A DNA stretch of 64,000 nucleotides. It comes from an uncultured Phascolarctobacterium sp. GTDB taxonomy: Bacteria; Bacillota; Negativicutes; Acidaminococcales; Acidaminococcaceae. The stretch spans positions 65,602 through 129,601 of the forward strand of contig URXU01000003.1 in NCBI GenBank assembly GCA_900552005.1, in the 5' to 3' direction. A program made the translations under genes and the position numbers. This document shows positions 44,371 through 51,394 of this stretch, piece after piece. How positions within the stretch are numbered: position 1 is the first letter of the stretch; the number at the start of each line of letters is the position of its first letter. Below the pieces are notes generated by a model. The model did not search any database. It was not told the DNA's origin and saw only the letters and a list, made by a program, of their open reading frames with translations.

Positions 44371-45000
44371 TTATTTACCAGCAGCTTTATTCATCAAAGC
44401 CTGCTGTCCAATCTGCATAATGTTCATTACAACCCAGTAAATAACCAGGCCGGCAGGGAAATTCAAGCTGATATAGCCGATAAAAAGCGGCATGAAATAC
44501 AGCATAATCTTATTTTGCGGACTGGAAGTATCCGGCATAGTCTGTTTAGACTGAATAAAAGTAGTTAAAGCAGACAGTACCGGCAGAATATACATAGGAT
44601 CCGGATTGGAAATGCTTTCCATCCATAAAAAATTGGAAGGACCGGCATAGCTGAAATCACGAATACCATAGAAAATACCGATCATGATCGGCATTTGCAC
44701 CAGCAGCGGCAAGCAGCCTGCCAGCGGATTTACACCTTCATTTTTATAAAGATTAGCCAGTTCCATATTCAGACGCTGTTTATCGTCCTTATATTTTTCC
44801 TGGAGTTCTTTCATCTTAGGCTGAATACTCATCATTGCCTTGGTAGACTCAATTTGTTTTTTGGTCAGCGGATATAAGATCAGTTTGACAATGATCGTCA
44901 TAATGACAATGGCCAGACCGTAGCTCGGCACACCCAGCATATTTGTAAGGCCATAAAGGAAAGTAATGACCTGCTGCACAATATTACTCAGAAAATCCAA
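44371..45000 (-). CDS. yidC: Membrane protein insertase YidC
   Basis: About 209 residues from a TTG at 45000 with AAGGAG seven bases upstream; no in-frame ATG has a ribosome site. Oxa1/YidC core with five membrane segments: PSYGLAIVIMTIIVKLILYPLTKKQIEST (hydrophilic groove), NPLAGCLPLLVQMPIMIGIFYGI and LVIYWVVMNIMQIGQQ. It lacks a lipobox and the long periplasmic domain of proteobacterial YidC. It inserts membrane proteins with or without SecYEG. Confidence 0.94.
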   Translation of the reverse strand: MDFLSNIVQQVITFLYGLTNMLGVPSYGLAIVIMTIIVKLILYPLTKKQIESTKAMMSIQPKMKELQEKYKDDKQRLNMELANLYKNEGVNPLAGCLPLLVQMPIMIGIFYGIRDFSYAGPSNFLWMESISNPDPMYILPVLSALTTFIQSKQTMPDTSSPQNKIMLYFMPLFIGYISLNFPAGLVIYWVVMNIMQIGQQALMNKAAGK

Positions 45001-45055
45001 GATATCACTCCTTATATTGACTATCAAAAGTAGTTAAACCGTATAAACTAAACTG

Positions 45056-45265
45056 TTATTCGACAGGATCATATCCTCCCGGATGAAAAGGATGACATTT
45101 AGATAAGCGCTTTATCGTCATCCAGGTGCCTTTTAAAACACCCTTTTTGGCAATCGCTTCAATAGCATAAGCCGAACAAGTAGGATAAAACCTACAGGTT
45201 GGCGGAAAAAGCGGAGAAATAAATAATTGATACATTCTGATGACCAGGATCAGAATCTTGCCCAT
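45056..45265 (-). CDS. yidD: Membrane protein insertion efficiency factor YidD
   Basis: 69 residues: IRMYQLFISPLFPPTCRFYPTCSAYAIEAIAKKGVLKGTWMTIKRLSKCHPFHPGGYDPV contains the conserved CRFxPTCS and HPGGxDPV motifs. It is a small amphipathic membrane-associated protein that helps YidC. Located between rnpA and yidC, as usual. Confidence 0.95.
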   Translation of the reverse strand: MGKILILVIRMYQLFISPLFPPTCRFYPTCSAYAIEAIAKKGVLKGTWMTIKRLSKCHPFHPGGYDPVE

Positions 45266-45277
45266 TTTATTTACACC

Positions 45278-45637
45278 TTACTCTTGTAATAATGCTGCTC
45301 TTTTAGCAAGTCTTAAAAAAACACGTTCAAAAGTCTTAAAATCAGCCTTTGCCAGTTTACGGCGGGCTACCCAAACAATATGATAACCTTTTTTCAGCTC
45401 GGGCTTATGAAGACGGAACACCTCACGCATCAGACGTTTCATTCTGTTGCGCACTACCGCACAGCCCAGCTTTTTGCCGACAGCCATACCTATCTTAATA
45501 TCTTCTCCCTGTTTTGGCAGCAGATAAAAAACAGACATGCCGTCAACAACTGACCGCCCTTTGTTATAGACGACCTGAAAACTTTTTTTTGATTTTAACC
45601 GATTAATTTTCGAAAATGAATAAAATTTTTTCTGCAT
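45278..45637 (-). CDS. rnpA: Ribonuclease P protein component
   Basis: 119 residues from the ATG at 45637 (KFYSFSKINRLKSKKSFQVVYNKG). The RNR motif GCAVVRNRMKRLMREVFR is intact. It binds the RNase P RNA and helps mature tRNA 5' ends. The ribosome-binding site is weak; an upstream frame extends through the rpmH terminator and rpmH itself and is not used. It lies between rpmH and yidD. Confidence 0.94.
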   Translation of the reverse strand: MQKKFYSFSKINRLKSKKSFQVVYNKGRSVVDGMSVFYLLPKQGEDIKIGMAVGKKLGCAVVRNRMKRLMREVFRLHKPELKKGYHIVWVARRKLAKADFKTFERVFLRLAKRAALLQE

Positions 45638-45659
45638 CAATAGAACACCTACGCGCATG

Positions 45660-45689
45660 GAAAAAATAGGCCACTTGCGCGGCCTATTT
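45660..45689 (-). terminator. Terminator between rpmH and rnpA
   Basis: AAATAGGCC-N8-GGCCTATTT followed by more T on the minus strand, seven bases after the rpmH stop and before rnpA. It should make L34 mRNA more abundant than RnpA mRNA. Confidence 0.75.
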
Positions 45690-45695
45690 GATAAA

Positions 45696-45830
45696 TTATG
45701 CAGATAATTTCTTTCTGCCTCTAGCACGTCTTCTTTTGAGAACTTGACGACCGCCCAAAGTTTTCATTCTTTCTCTGAAACCATGGGTTCTTTTTCTTCT
45801 AAGATTGTTAGGTTGAAAAGTACGTTTCAT
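45696..45830 (-). CDS. rpmH: 50S ribosomal protein L34
   Basis: 44 residues, MKRTFQPNNLRRKRTHGFRE at the start and a GGRQVLKRRRARGRKKLSA end. This is the standard basic L34. AAGGAGGG lies upstream of the ATG at 45830. It was found by eye because it is short. It is transcribed away from dnaA, as in most bacteria. Confidence 0.98.
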   Translation of the reverse strand: MKRTFQPNNLRRKRTHGFRERMKTLGGRQVLKRRRARGRKKLSA

Positions 45831-45847
45831 TGTAAAGTATTCCCTCC

Positions 45848-45856
45848 TTATCCACC
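45848..45856 (+). promoter_or_regulatory. Weak DnaA box upstream of rpmH
   Basis: TTATCCACC, eight of nine matches to the DnaA consensus TTATCCACA, in the rpmH leader. Confidence 0.35.
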
Positions 45857-45991
45857 GCGAATTTTATCAAATTCTATGCTTTTGAATTGATAGCTGTTAA
45901 TGGTATGTTAATTCTCTCGCCTGTCATGAGCAGACGATTACTGCGACATAAAATTTGACATAGCTACAGTAATGCAAAGTATTACTAAGAT

Positions 45992-46020
45992 ATTATATTT
46001 TAAAATAAAAAGTACGTCAA
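45992..46020 (-). promoter_or_regulatory. Promoter of rpmH
   Basis: TTGACG, 17-base spacer, TATAAT on the minus strand, giving a leader of about 155 bases before rpmH. The rest of the 45831-46247 gap holds a DnaA box and the dnaA promoter and no further gene. Confidence 0.7.
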
Positions 46021-46106
46021 GTAAAAAAACTTGCAAAATGCCTAATAATTAAGCCAAATAAAAATAGCCTGCAATGCCGAAGCAGCAATTATTTTCGCAG
46101 AAGGAT

Positions 46107-46135
46107 TTGCGAAGTTATCCACAGTCTGTTAAAAT
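46107..46135 (+). promoter_or_regulatory. dnaA promoter with internal DnaA box
   Basis: TTGCGA (46107-46112), 17-base spacer, TAAAAT (46130-46135). A perfect DnaA box TTATCCACA (46115-46123) lies within the spacer, so DnaA would block its own promoter. Confidence 0.68.
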
Positions 46136-46247
46136 AATAGTGAATAAGTGTAAATAAGGCAGGTACCGTTCGGCTGTGCAGTAAAAAGTATTTTTTACAG
46201 ATATATGCCGGCGTTTTATTTTTCATACTTTTAAGAAAGGACAGTAT

Positions 46248-47639
46248 ATGATGAGTTCCTACGATTTCGCAGAAATATGGATGAAATTCAAAGAAAAATT
46301 TAAGGAATCGGTCAACGAAAAAATCTTTGACATCTGGATCAAACCGATTATCCCCCTGGAAGTAACTGACGAATACTATAAAATAGCCGTCAAAAATACT
46401 TTCTTTAAAAACATGCTGGAAGAACATTACGCTTCCGTTATTGAAGGTATTCTCTCCGGCATTATGGGACGCAAGATTACACTGATTATCGAAACTATTG
46501 AAGAACCAGCGCCCAGCAACGATTTTAAAGAAACCATCAAGGAAAATCTTCCTTCTCAGACCCACCAGACAGAACTTTTTGATGACCGCCAATCGGAAAA
46601 TACGGAAACTGATCTGGAAAGCAATTTAAATCCACGCTACGTTTTTGAAACCTTCGTTATCGGCAATTCCAATCGCTTTGCCCATGCTGCCGCTCAGGCT
46701 GTAGCCAATAATCCGGCAAACGCCTACAATCCCCTGTTTCTTTACGGCGGTGTAGGTCTTGGCAAAACCCATCTGATGCACGCTATCGGCAACCGCATCA
46801 AACAAAATGATCCCCGTATGAAGGTTCTCTATATTTCCAGTGAAAAATTTACCAATGAAATCGTTAATTCTATCTATAATAAAACCACGGAGGCCTTCCG
46901 TAAAAAATACCGCAACATCGATTGTCTGATTATCGACGATATTCAATTTCTGAAAGGCAAAGAACAGACTCAGGTCGAATTTTTCCATACTTTTAATACA
47001 TTGTATGAAGCCAACAAACAAATTATTATTTCCAGTGACCGGCTGCCTAAAGAAATTGAAACTCTGGAAGAAAGACTGCGCACCAGGTTCGAATCAGGAC
47101 TGACTGCCGATATCCAGCCGCCAGACCTGGAAACACGCATGGCCATTTTACGCAAAAAAGCATCTACAGACGGCATTGAACTGCCTAACGAAGTCATAAC
47201 TTTACTGGCTACAAATATCACAACCAATATCAGAGAGATTGAAGGCGCCTATACCAAAGTTGTAGCTTATGCATCCTTGATGAACATGCCCATTACTATT
47301 GAAACGGCCAAAAAAGCTCTGGATGATATGGGTAATGTCGTTAAAACCAAACAAATTACCTTTGACAGTATTACACAAACTGTTTCAGAACATTATCATA
47401 TTAAACTGGATGAGCTTTTCACCAAAAAACGTACTCAAAATATCGCCTACCCCCGTCAGATTGCCATGTATCTCTGCCGGGAACTGGCAGACATGTCCTA
47501 TCCGCGTATCGGTGAATTGTTCGGCGGCCGTGACCATACAACAGTAATTCATGCTTATGAAAAAATAAGCAAAAACAGTAAATCAGACCCATCACTACAA
47601 AGTGATTTACAAACTCTGATCGAAAAACTAAAACAATAA
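46248..47639 (+). CDS. dnaA: Chromosomal replication initiator DnaA
   Basis: 463 residues. Domain I (about 1-85), a variable linker, then AAA+ domain III: LNPRYVFETFVIGNSNRFAHAAAQAVA, Walker A GGVGLGKTH, Walker B DDIQFL, sensor RLPKEIETLEERL, and C-terminal domain IV with the DnaA-box-reading GGRDHTTVIHAYEKI. AAAGGA precedes the ATG (a second ATG follows directly). It unwinds oriC at the adjacent trio element. Confidence 0.97.
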   Translation: MMSSYDFAEIWMKFKEKFKESVNEKIFDIWIKPIIPLEVTDEYYKIAVKNTFFKNMLEEHYASVIEGILSGIMGRKITLIIETIEEPAPSNDFKETIKENLPSQTHQTELFDDRQSENTETDLESNLNPRYVFETFVIGNSNRFAHAAAQAVANNPANAYNPLFLYGGVGLGKTHLMHAIGNRIKQNDPRMKVLYISSEKFTNEIVNSIYNKTTEAFRKKYRNIDCLIIDDIQFLKGKEQTQVEFFHTFNTLYEANKQIIISSDRLPKEIETLEERLRTRFESGLTADIQPPDLETRMAILRKKASTDGIELPNEVITLLATNITTNIREIEGAYTKVVAYASLMNMPITIETAKKALDDMGNVVKTKQITFDSITQTVSEHYHIKLDELFTKKRTQNIAYPRQIAMYLCRELADMSYPRIGELFGGRDHTTVIHAYEKISKNSKSDPSLQSDLQTLIEKLKQ

Positions 47640-47880
47640 AAAGTTATCCACAAAAACTGTTGATAACTATACTAAAAACTGTGCATAACTTTTTCTAAAA
47701 GTTGACAACTTTTTACCCTGTAGATTGTGTTAATAATATTTCCCGACTATCAACAGACTTATTTACAACTCTTTTAAGGCATCTATACTGCTTTAAAACA
47801 GCTTATCCACATTATCAACATACATTACTACTACGTCTACTACGTTTTATAAATAATATCCAGTTATAAAAACAAGGAGG
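47640..47880. other. Origin of replication oriC (dnaA-dnaN gap)
   Basis: A DnaA-box cluster: TTATCCACA (47644-47652, plus), TGTTGATAA (47658-47666, minus), TGTGCATAA (47680-47688, minus), CTATCAACA (47747-47755), TTATCCACA (47803-47811) and TTATCAACA (47812-47820). The last two abut and are followed by a CTA-rich trio (47826-47845) and an AT-rich tract (47845-47870). This layout is the Bacillus-type unwinding element. A 17-base near-palindrome (AAAAGTTGACAACTTTT) is at 47697-47713. Confidence 0.85.
47828..47845 (+). promoter_or_regulatory. DnaA-trio-like unwinding element
   Basis: CTACTACGTCTACTACGT, a repeat of the trinucleotide CTA/CGT; the complement reads as the 3'-GAT trio that DnaA uses to bind single strands. 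It sits about seven bases after two abutting DnaA boxes and before an AT-rich stretch, as in Bacillus. Confidence 0.7.
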
Positions 47881-47892
47881 ACTGTGAACAAA

Positions 47893-49002
47893 ATGATAAT
47901 CACCTGTAATACAACCAATCTTAATAAAGCTATTCAAACTGTACAGCGGGCAATAATCTCTAAACCAAGCACACCCATTTTTTCCGGTATTCATTTACTG
48001 ACTAAAGAAAACAAACTGGAAATACAGGCTATGGATTTAAATATGGCAATCGCCTGCACCATTGAAGCAGATATTCTGGAAGCTGGTGAAATTGTAGTAT
48101 CAGCAAAACATTTTGCTGAATTAATTCGTAAATTACCCGGCGAAACAATTAAAATAACTAAAAATAAAGAAAATAATACTATTAAAGTAGAATCCGGGAA
48201 ATCAGAATTTCAGCTGCTGTTAATGAATGAAGAAGATTATCCTAAATTTCCCGAATTTGACGGCAATCAGAGTATTTCCCTGGAAGACGAAAAAATTAAA
48301 GAATTAATCAAGAAAACCATTTTTGCTTGTTCCAATGATGAAGCAAGACCTCTTTTTACCGGTATTTTAGTAGAAATTCAAGATGACACCATTACTTTTG
48401 TAGGTACCAATACTCATCGCCTGGCAATTAAATCCATGGCTCAGGAAACAAAAGAACCCATGAGCATGATTATACCTGCCAAAGTTCTGAATGAAATTTC
48501 CCGTAACTTAACTAGTGAAGTACCGCAGCAAGTTAATATTTCCCTGCTTTACAATCAGATTATGGTCACAATCGACAATGTAGTTATTGTTTCCCGCTTG
48601 ATTGAAGGCAAATTCCCGGATTATAAAAAAGTTATTCCGCCTAAATTTGCCGTTAAAACTACTGTTAATATTAAAGAATTAGCCGGCGCCGTTGAACGTG
48701 TGGCCTTGTTTTCCAATGAAGGTGATTACAGCATTATCAAGGTAAGTGTTGAGCAAAATGAAATTACCATTACTTCCAGCAGCCCTGATGTTGGTACTGG
48801 CCGTGAAGTTATTGCCTGCACTACCGAAGGAGATAAACTCAATGTGGCGTTCAATTCTAAATATATTCTGGATATTTTAAAGAATCTGGAATCTGAAACT
48901 GCTGTTTTGGAAATGAATACTTCCTTGAGTCCTGTATGCATCAAATCCGATAATGAACCGGATTATATTTATATTGTTACTCCGGTACGTGTTGTTTTCT
49001 AA
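47893..49002 (+). CDS. dnaN: DNA polymerase III sliding clamp beta subunit
   Basis: About 369 residues from the ATG at 47893; a GTG three codons upstream (47884) is also possible. ATG is preferred because MIITCNTTNL aligns without gaps to the usual MKFTVxxxxL start of DnaN. Three clamp domains follow, ending in the conserved DEPDYIYIVTPVRV (last residues). It is separated from dnaA by oriC. Confidence 0.95.
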   Translation: MIITCNTTNLNKAIQTVQRAIISKPSTPIFSGIHLLTKENKLEIQAMDLNMAIACTIEADILEAGEIVVSAKHFAELIRKLPGETIKITKNKENNTIKVESGKSEFQLLLMNEEDYPKFPEFDGNQSISLEDEKIKELIKKTIFACSNDEARPLFTGILVEIQDDTITFVGTNTHRLAIKSMAQETKEPMSMIIPAKVLNEISRNLTSEVPQQVNISLLYNQIMVTIDNVVIVSRLIEGKFPDYKKVIPPKFAVKTTVNIKELAGAVERVALFSNEGDYSIIKVSVEQNEITITSSSPDVGTGREVIACTTEGDKLNVAFNSKYILDILKNLESETAVLEMNTSLSPVCIKSDNEPDYIYIVTPVRVVF

Positions 49003-49011
49003 GGTGAAATT

Positions 49012-49245
49012 ATGCAGAAAGAACAGATTGCAATTACAACCGAATATATTTCTCTGGATAAACTGCTGAAGTTTGCCGGTATTGCCGATACGGGCGGACA
49101 GGCTTTTATGATGGTAGAAGACGGTATCATCAGCTTAAACGGAGTTCAGGTACAGGAAAAACGCCGTAAAATTTATCCCGGCGATGTAGTTAATATTGAT
49201 AAGCAGCTGGAACTAACCGTAGTTCGCGAACAAGATGAAGATTGA
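49012..49245 (+). CDS. yaaA: S4-domain RNA-binding protein YaaA
   Basis: 77 residues with the S4 fold: YISLDKLLKFAGIADTGGQAFMM, GIISLNGVQVQEKRRKIYPGDVV. AGGTGA precedes the ATG. It overlaps recF by 11 bases. In Bacillus the homologue is linked to 50S assembly. Its place between dnaN and recF is conserved. Confidence 0.92.
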   Translation: MQKEQIAITTEYISLDKLLKFAGIADTGGQAFMMVEDGIISLNGVQVQEKRRKIYPGDVVNIDKQLELTVVREQDED

Positions 49246-50368
49246 AAATATTCAGGCTGTCAATTTCCGTAATTATGCTGCTTTGCAATTGCCGGGCTCT
49301 GCCATGACCAATGTATTTTTTGGGCAGAATGCTCAGGGAAAAACCAATATTCTCGAAGCTATTTTCTTTGGTGCTTTCGGAATGTCGCACCGTACGTCTT
49401 CGGAGGAGGATTTACTGCGGCTTGGCTGCAGTGAGATGGCTGTAGGCATTACTTACAGCAGCTTCAGCGGCAGCCATGAAATTCGCATCAAAAAATACTG
49501 CCAGCAGGCCAGAAATAGAAAAGAAATCTTCCTTGATGGCGCCAAGATACGCCCTAAGGAGCATTACGGTACTTTAAACGCAGTAATGTTTTCACCGGAA
49601 GATTTGCAGTTAATCAAAGGAGAACCTGCCTTGCGGCGTCGTTTTTTTGATATGCAGATTGCCCAGACTGACCCTGTTTATTATGATGCGCTGGTAAAAT
49701 ATAATCGAGTGCTGCAGCAGCGCAATAAACTGTTAAAAGAGCTGCGTGATAACGGACATTACAGTGCAGGCAGTCAGTTGAGTGTCTGGAACCAGGAGTT
49801 TATTGCTTTAGCAGTCCTGATTTTAGAAAAGCGTCTGCAGGCTTTGGAAAAACTGCAGCAAATTGCCGGTGAAATTTACGCTTCCATTACCGGCAATAGC
49901 GAGCATCTGACGGTTCGGTATGCGCTGAAAGCCAATAACGGCCAGCTGCTTTATCCTGACGCTTGCTGGCAGGAGTGCAAAAAATTTTATGAAAGCAGTT
50001 TGCAGGAGCGTGAAAAAATTGATCTTTTACGGGGCAGCACCGGCATTGGCCCTCATCGTGATGATATGGAGCTGCTGCTAAACGGCAATTCTCTGAAAGC
50101 TTTTGGGTCCCAAGGTCAGCAGCGCAGCGGCGCGCTGGCTTTAAAGCTGTCTCAGCTGGAATATGTGCGGCGTGAAATTGGTGAGTTTCCGGTACTTTTG
50201 CTTGATGATGTTATGAGTGAACTTGATGCCGGGCGGCGGCGGCAGATGCTGCAGTTTATTGACGGCAGGGTGCAGACTTTTATTACAGTCAATGACCGGG
50301 AATTGATTCCGGAGCTGGCTGGCTGCGCTTATTACGAAATCGTTCAGGGCAGTATAAGAAAGGCTTGA
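49235..50368 (+). CDS. recF: DNA replication and repair protein RecF
   Basis: 377 residues of an SMC-like ATPase: NFRNYAAL near the N-terminus, Walker A FGQNAQGKTN, the signature region SQGQQRSGALALKL and Walker B LLLDDVMSELD. It helps load RecA at gaps. It overlaps yaaA, and the next gene starts within or just after its stop. Confidence 0.95.
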   Translation: MKIENIQAVNFRNYAALQLPGSAMTNVFFGQNAQGKTNILEAIFFGAFGMSHRTSSEEDLLRLGCSEMAVGITYSSFSGSHEIRIKKYCQQARNRKEIFLDGAKIRPKEHYGTLNAVMFSPEDLQLIKGEPALRRRFFDMQIAQTDPVYYDALVKYNRVLQQRNKLLKELRDNGHYSAGSQLSVWNQEFIALAVLILEKRLQALEKLQQIAGEIYASITGNSEHLTVRYALKANNGQLLYPDACWQECKKFYESSLQEREKIDLLRGSTGIGPHRDDMELLLNGNSLKAFGSQGQQRSGALALKLSQLEYVRREIGEFPVLLLDDVMSELDAGRRRQMLQFIDGRVQTFITVNDRELIPELAGCAYYEIVQGSIRKA

Positions 50369-50373
50369 GCGCG

Positions 50374-51159
50374 ATGGAACATTTGGAACAGGCAGAAAAA
50401 GTTGTCAAAAGGCTGTTTGATCCTAAATATGAACGGACAAATAAATATATTGCCCGCGAAGTAAAAAATGCCTATGTGCAGCATGTGCTGGAAGCAAATT
50501 GGCGCAATATCTGCGGTGAGCATCTGGAAAAGCACTGCTGCGTGCATAAAATCGAAAAAAACACATTGATTATCAGGACGGCAAGTTCTGTATGGGCCAA
50601 TCATCTGCTGATGATGAAAAATCTTTTTCTGCAGAAAATTAATGCTTTTTTGCTGGGCAGTATTATTATTAAAGACTTAAAATTTTATTCCGGCGGCATG
50701 ATTAAGCATTATGCGAAAAAAGAGCTGCCGCAGCAGGAAGCGGCAGAATCCGAACAGATTTGCCGCAGATGCGGCGTAAGCTTTATGGGTAAAGGTGATT
50801 ATTGCAGCGTTTGCGACCGCCAGCTGCGGGAAGAGCTGAGCGGAAGACTTGCTGAATTGCTGAAGATTCAGCCATGGCTGCGGTATGAGGAGTGTCTTGA
50901 TTATCTGAAATGTGATAAAATATTATTTACGGCTGTTAAAGACCGTGTCCAAAATATGTATTTTGAAAAGGTGCGTCTGGGACGCGCCAGCAAGAGTGAT
51001 TGTCTTTTGGCAGTTATGTTTCTGACAGGCAGAAAGCCGGAAGATATCGACGAGCAAACCTATGCCAATACCCTGGAATATTTACGGAGGGATCAGAGTG
51101 TACCTGCACCTGGGTTCAGATTATATGGTAAAAAACAGCGAAATAATCGCTATTTTTAA
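50374..51159 (+). CDS. DUF721 (DciA-like) protein with zinc-ribbon extension
   Basis: 261 residues from the ATG at 50374 (a TTG at 50365 is possible). The DUF721 domain covers about 1-110 (WRNICGEHLEKHC, LIIRTASSVWANHLLMMK); DciA proteins of this family load the DnaB helicase. The location between recF and gyrB matches the actinobacterial DciA gene. Beyond about 125 it has CxxC-N10-CxxC (Cys130, 133, 144, 147), a zinc ribbon, then about 110 mostly helical residues not found in standard DciA. Confidence 0.82.
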   Translation: MEHLEQAEKVVKRLFDPKYERTNKYIAREVKNAYVQHVLEANWRNICGEHLEKHCCVHKIEKNTLIIRTASSVWANHLLMMKNLFLQKINAFLLGSIIIKDLKFYSGGMIKHYAKKELPQQEAAESEQICRRCGVSFMGKGDYCSVCDRQLREELSGRLAELLKIQPWLRYEECLDYLKCDKILFTAVKDRVQNMYFEKVRLGRASKSDCLLAVMFLTGRKPEDIDEQTYANTLEYLRRDQSVPAPGFRLYGKKQRNNRYF

Positions 51160-51367
51160 TCTGCGGGATCAGCAGTCCAATATTTACGAGGATTATGTTG
51201 AAAAATATCGTGACCGTTACCGCGTAATCGATCTTTCGGAAGATCACAGTTTTTCCAGCTGTATTTTAACGAAAGATACTATTTATTTATCAGCTATTTC
51301 TGCTTTGACGCTGAAAAAGCGTCTGGAAAGCGGCTTTATGGCTGATTCCGTATACAGTAATTTTTAG
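51098..51367 (+). CDS. remB: DUF370 protein (RemB/RemA-like)
   Basis: 89 residues from a GTG at 51098 with GGAGG seven bases upstream; it overlaps the end of the DUF721 gene by 62 bases. MYLHLGSDYMVKNSEIIAIFNL is the DUF370 N-terminus. Bacillus RemB is encoded at the same place (yaaB, between recF and gyrB), and RemA relatives bind DNA to control biofilm genes. Confidence 0.85.
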   Translation: MYLHLGSDYMVKNSEIIAIFNLRDQQSNIYEDYVEKYRDRYRVIDLSEDHSFSSCILTKDTIYLSAISALTLKKRLESGFMADSVYSNF

Positions 51368-51394
51368 TTGTGAAAGTTTTAGACGGAGGTATGT

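Noticed and set aside
46089..46592. A minus-strand open frame across the dnaA promoter and gene start
   Set aside because: It overlaps the start of dnaA and its regulatory region and shows no recognisable protein.
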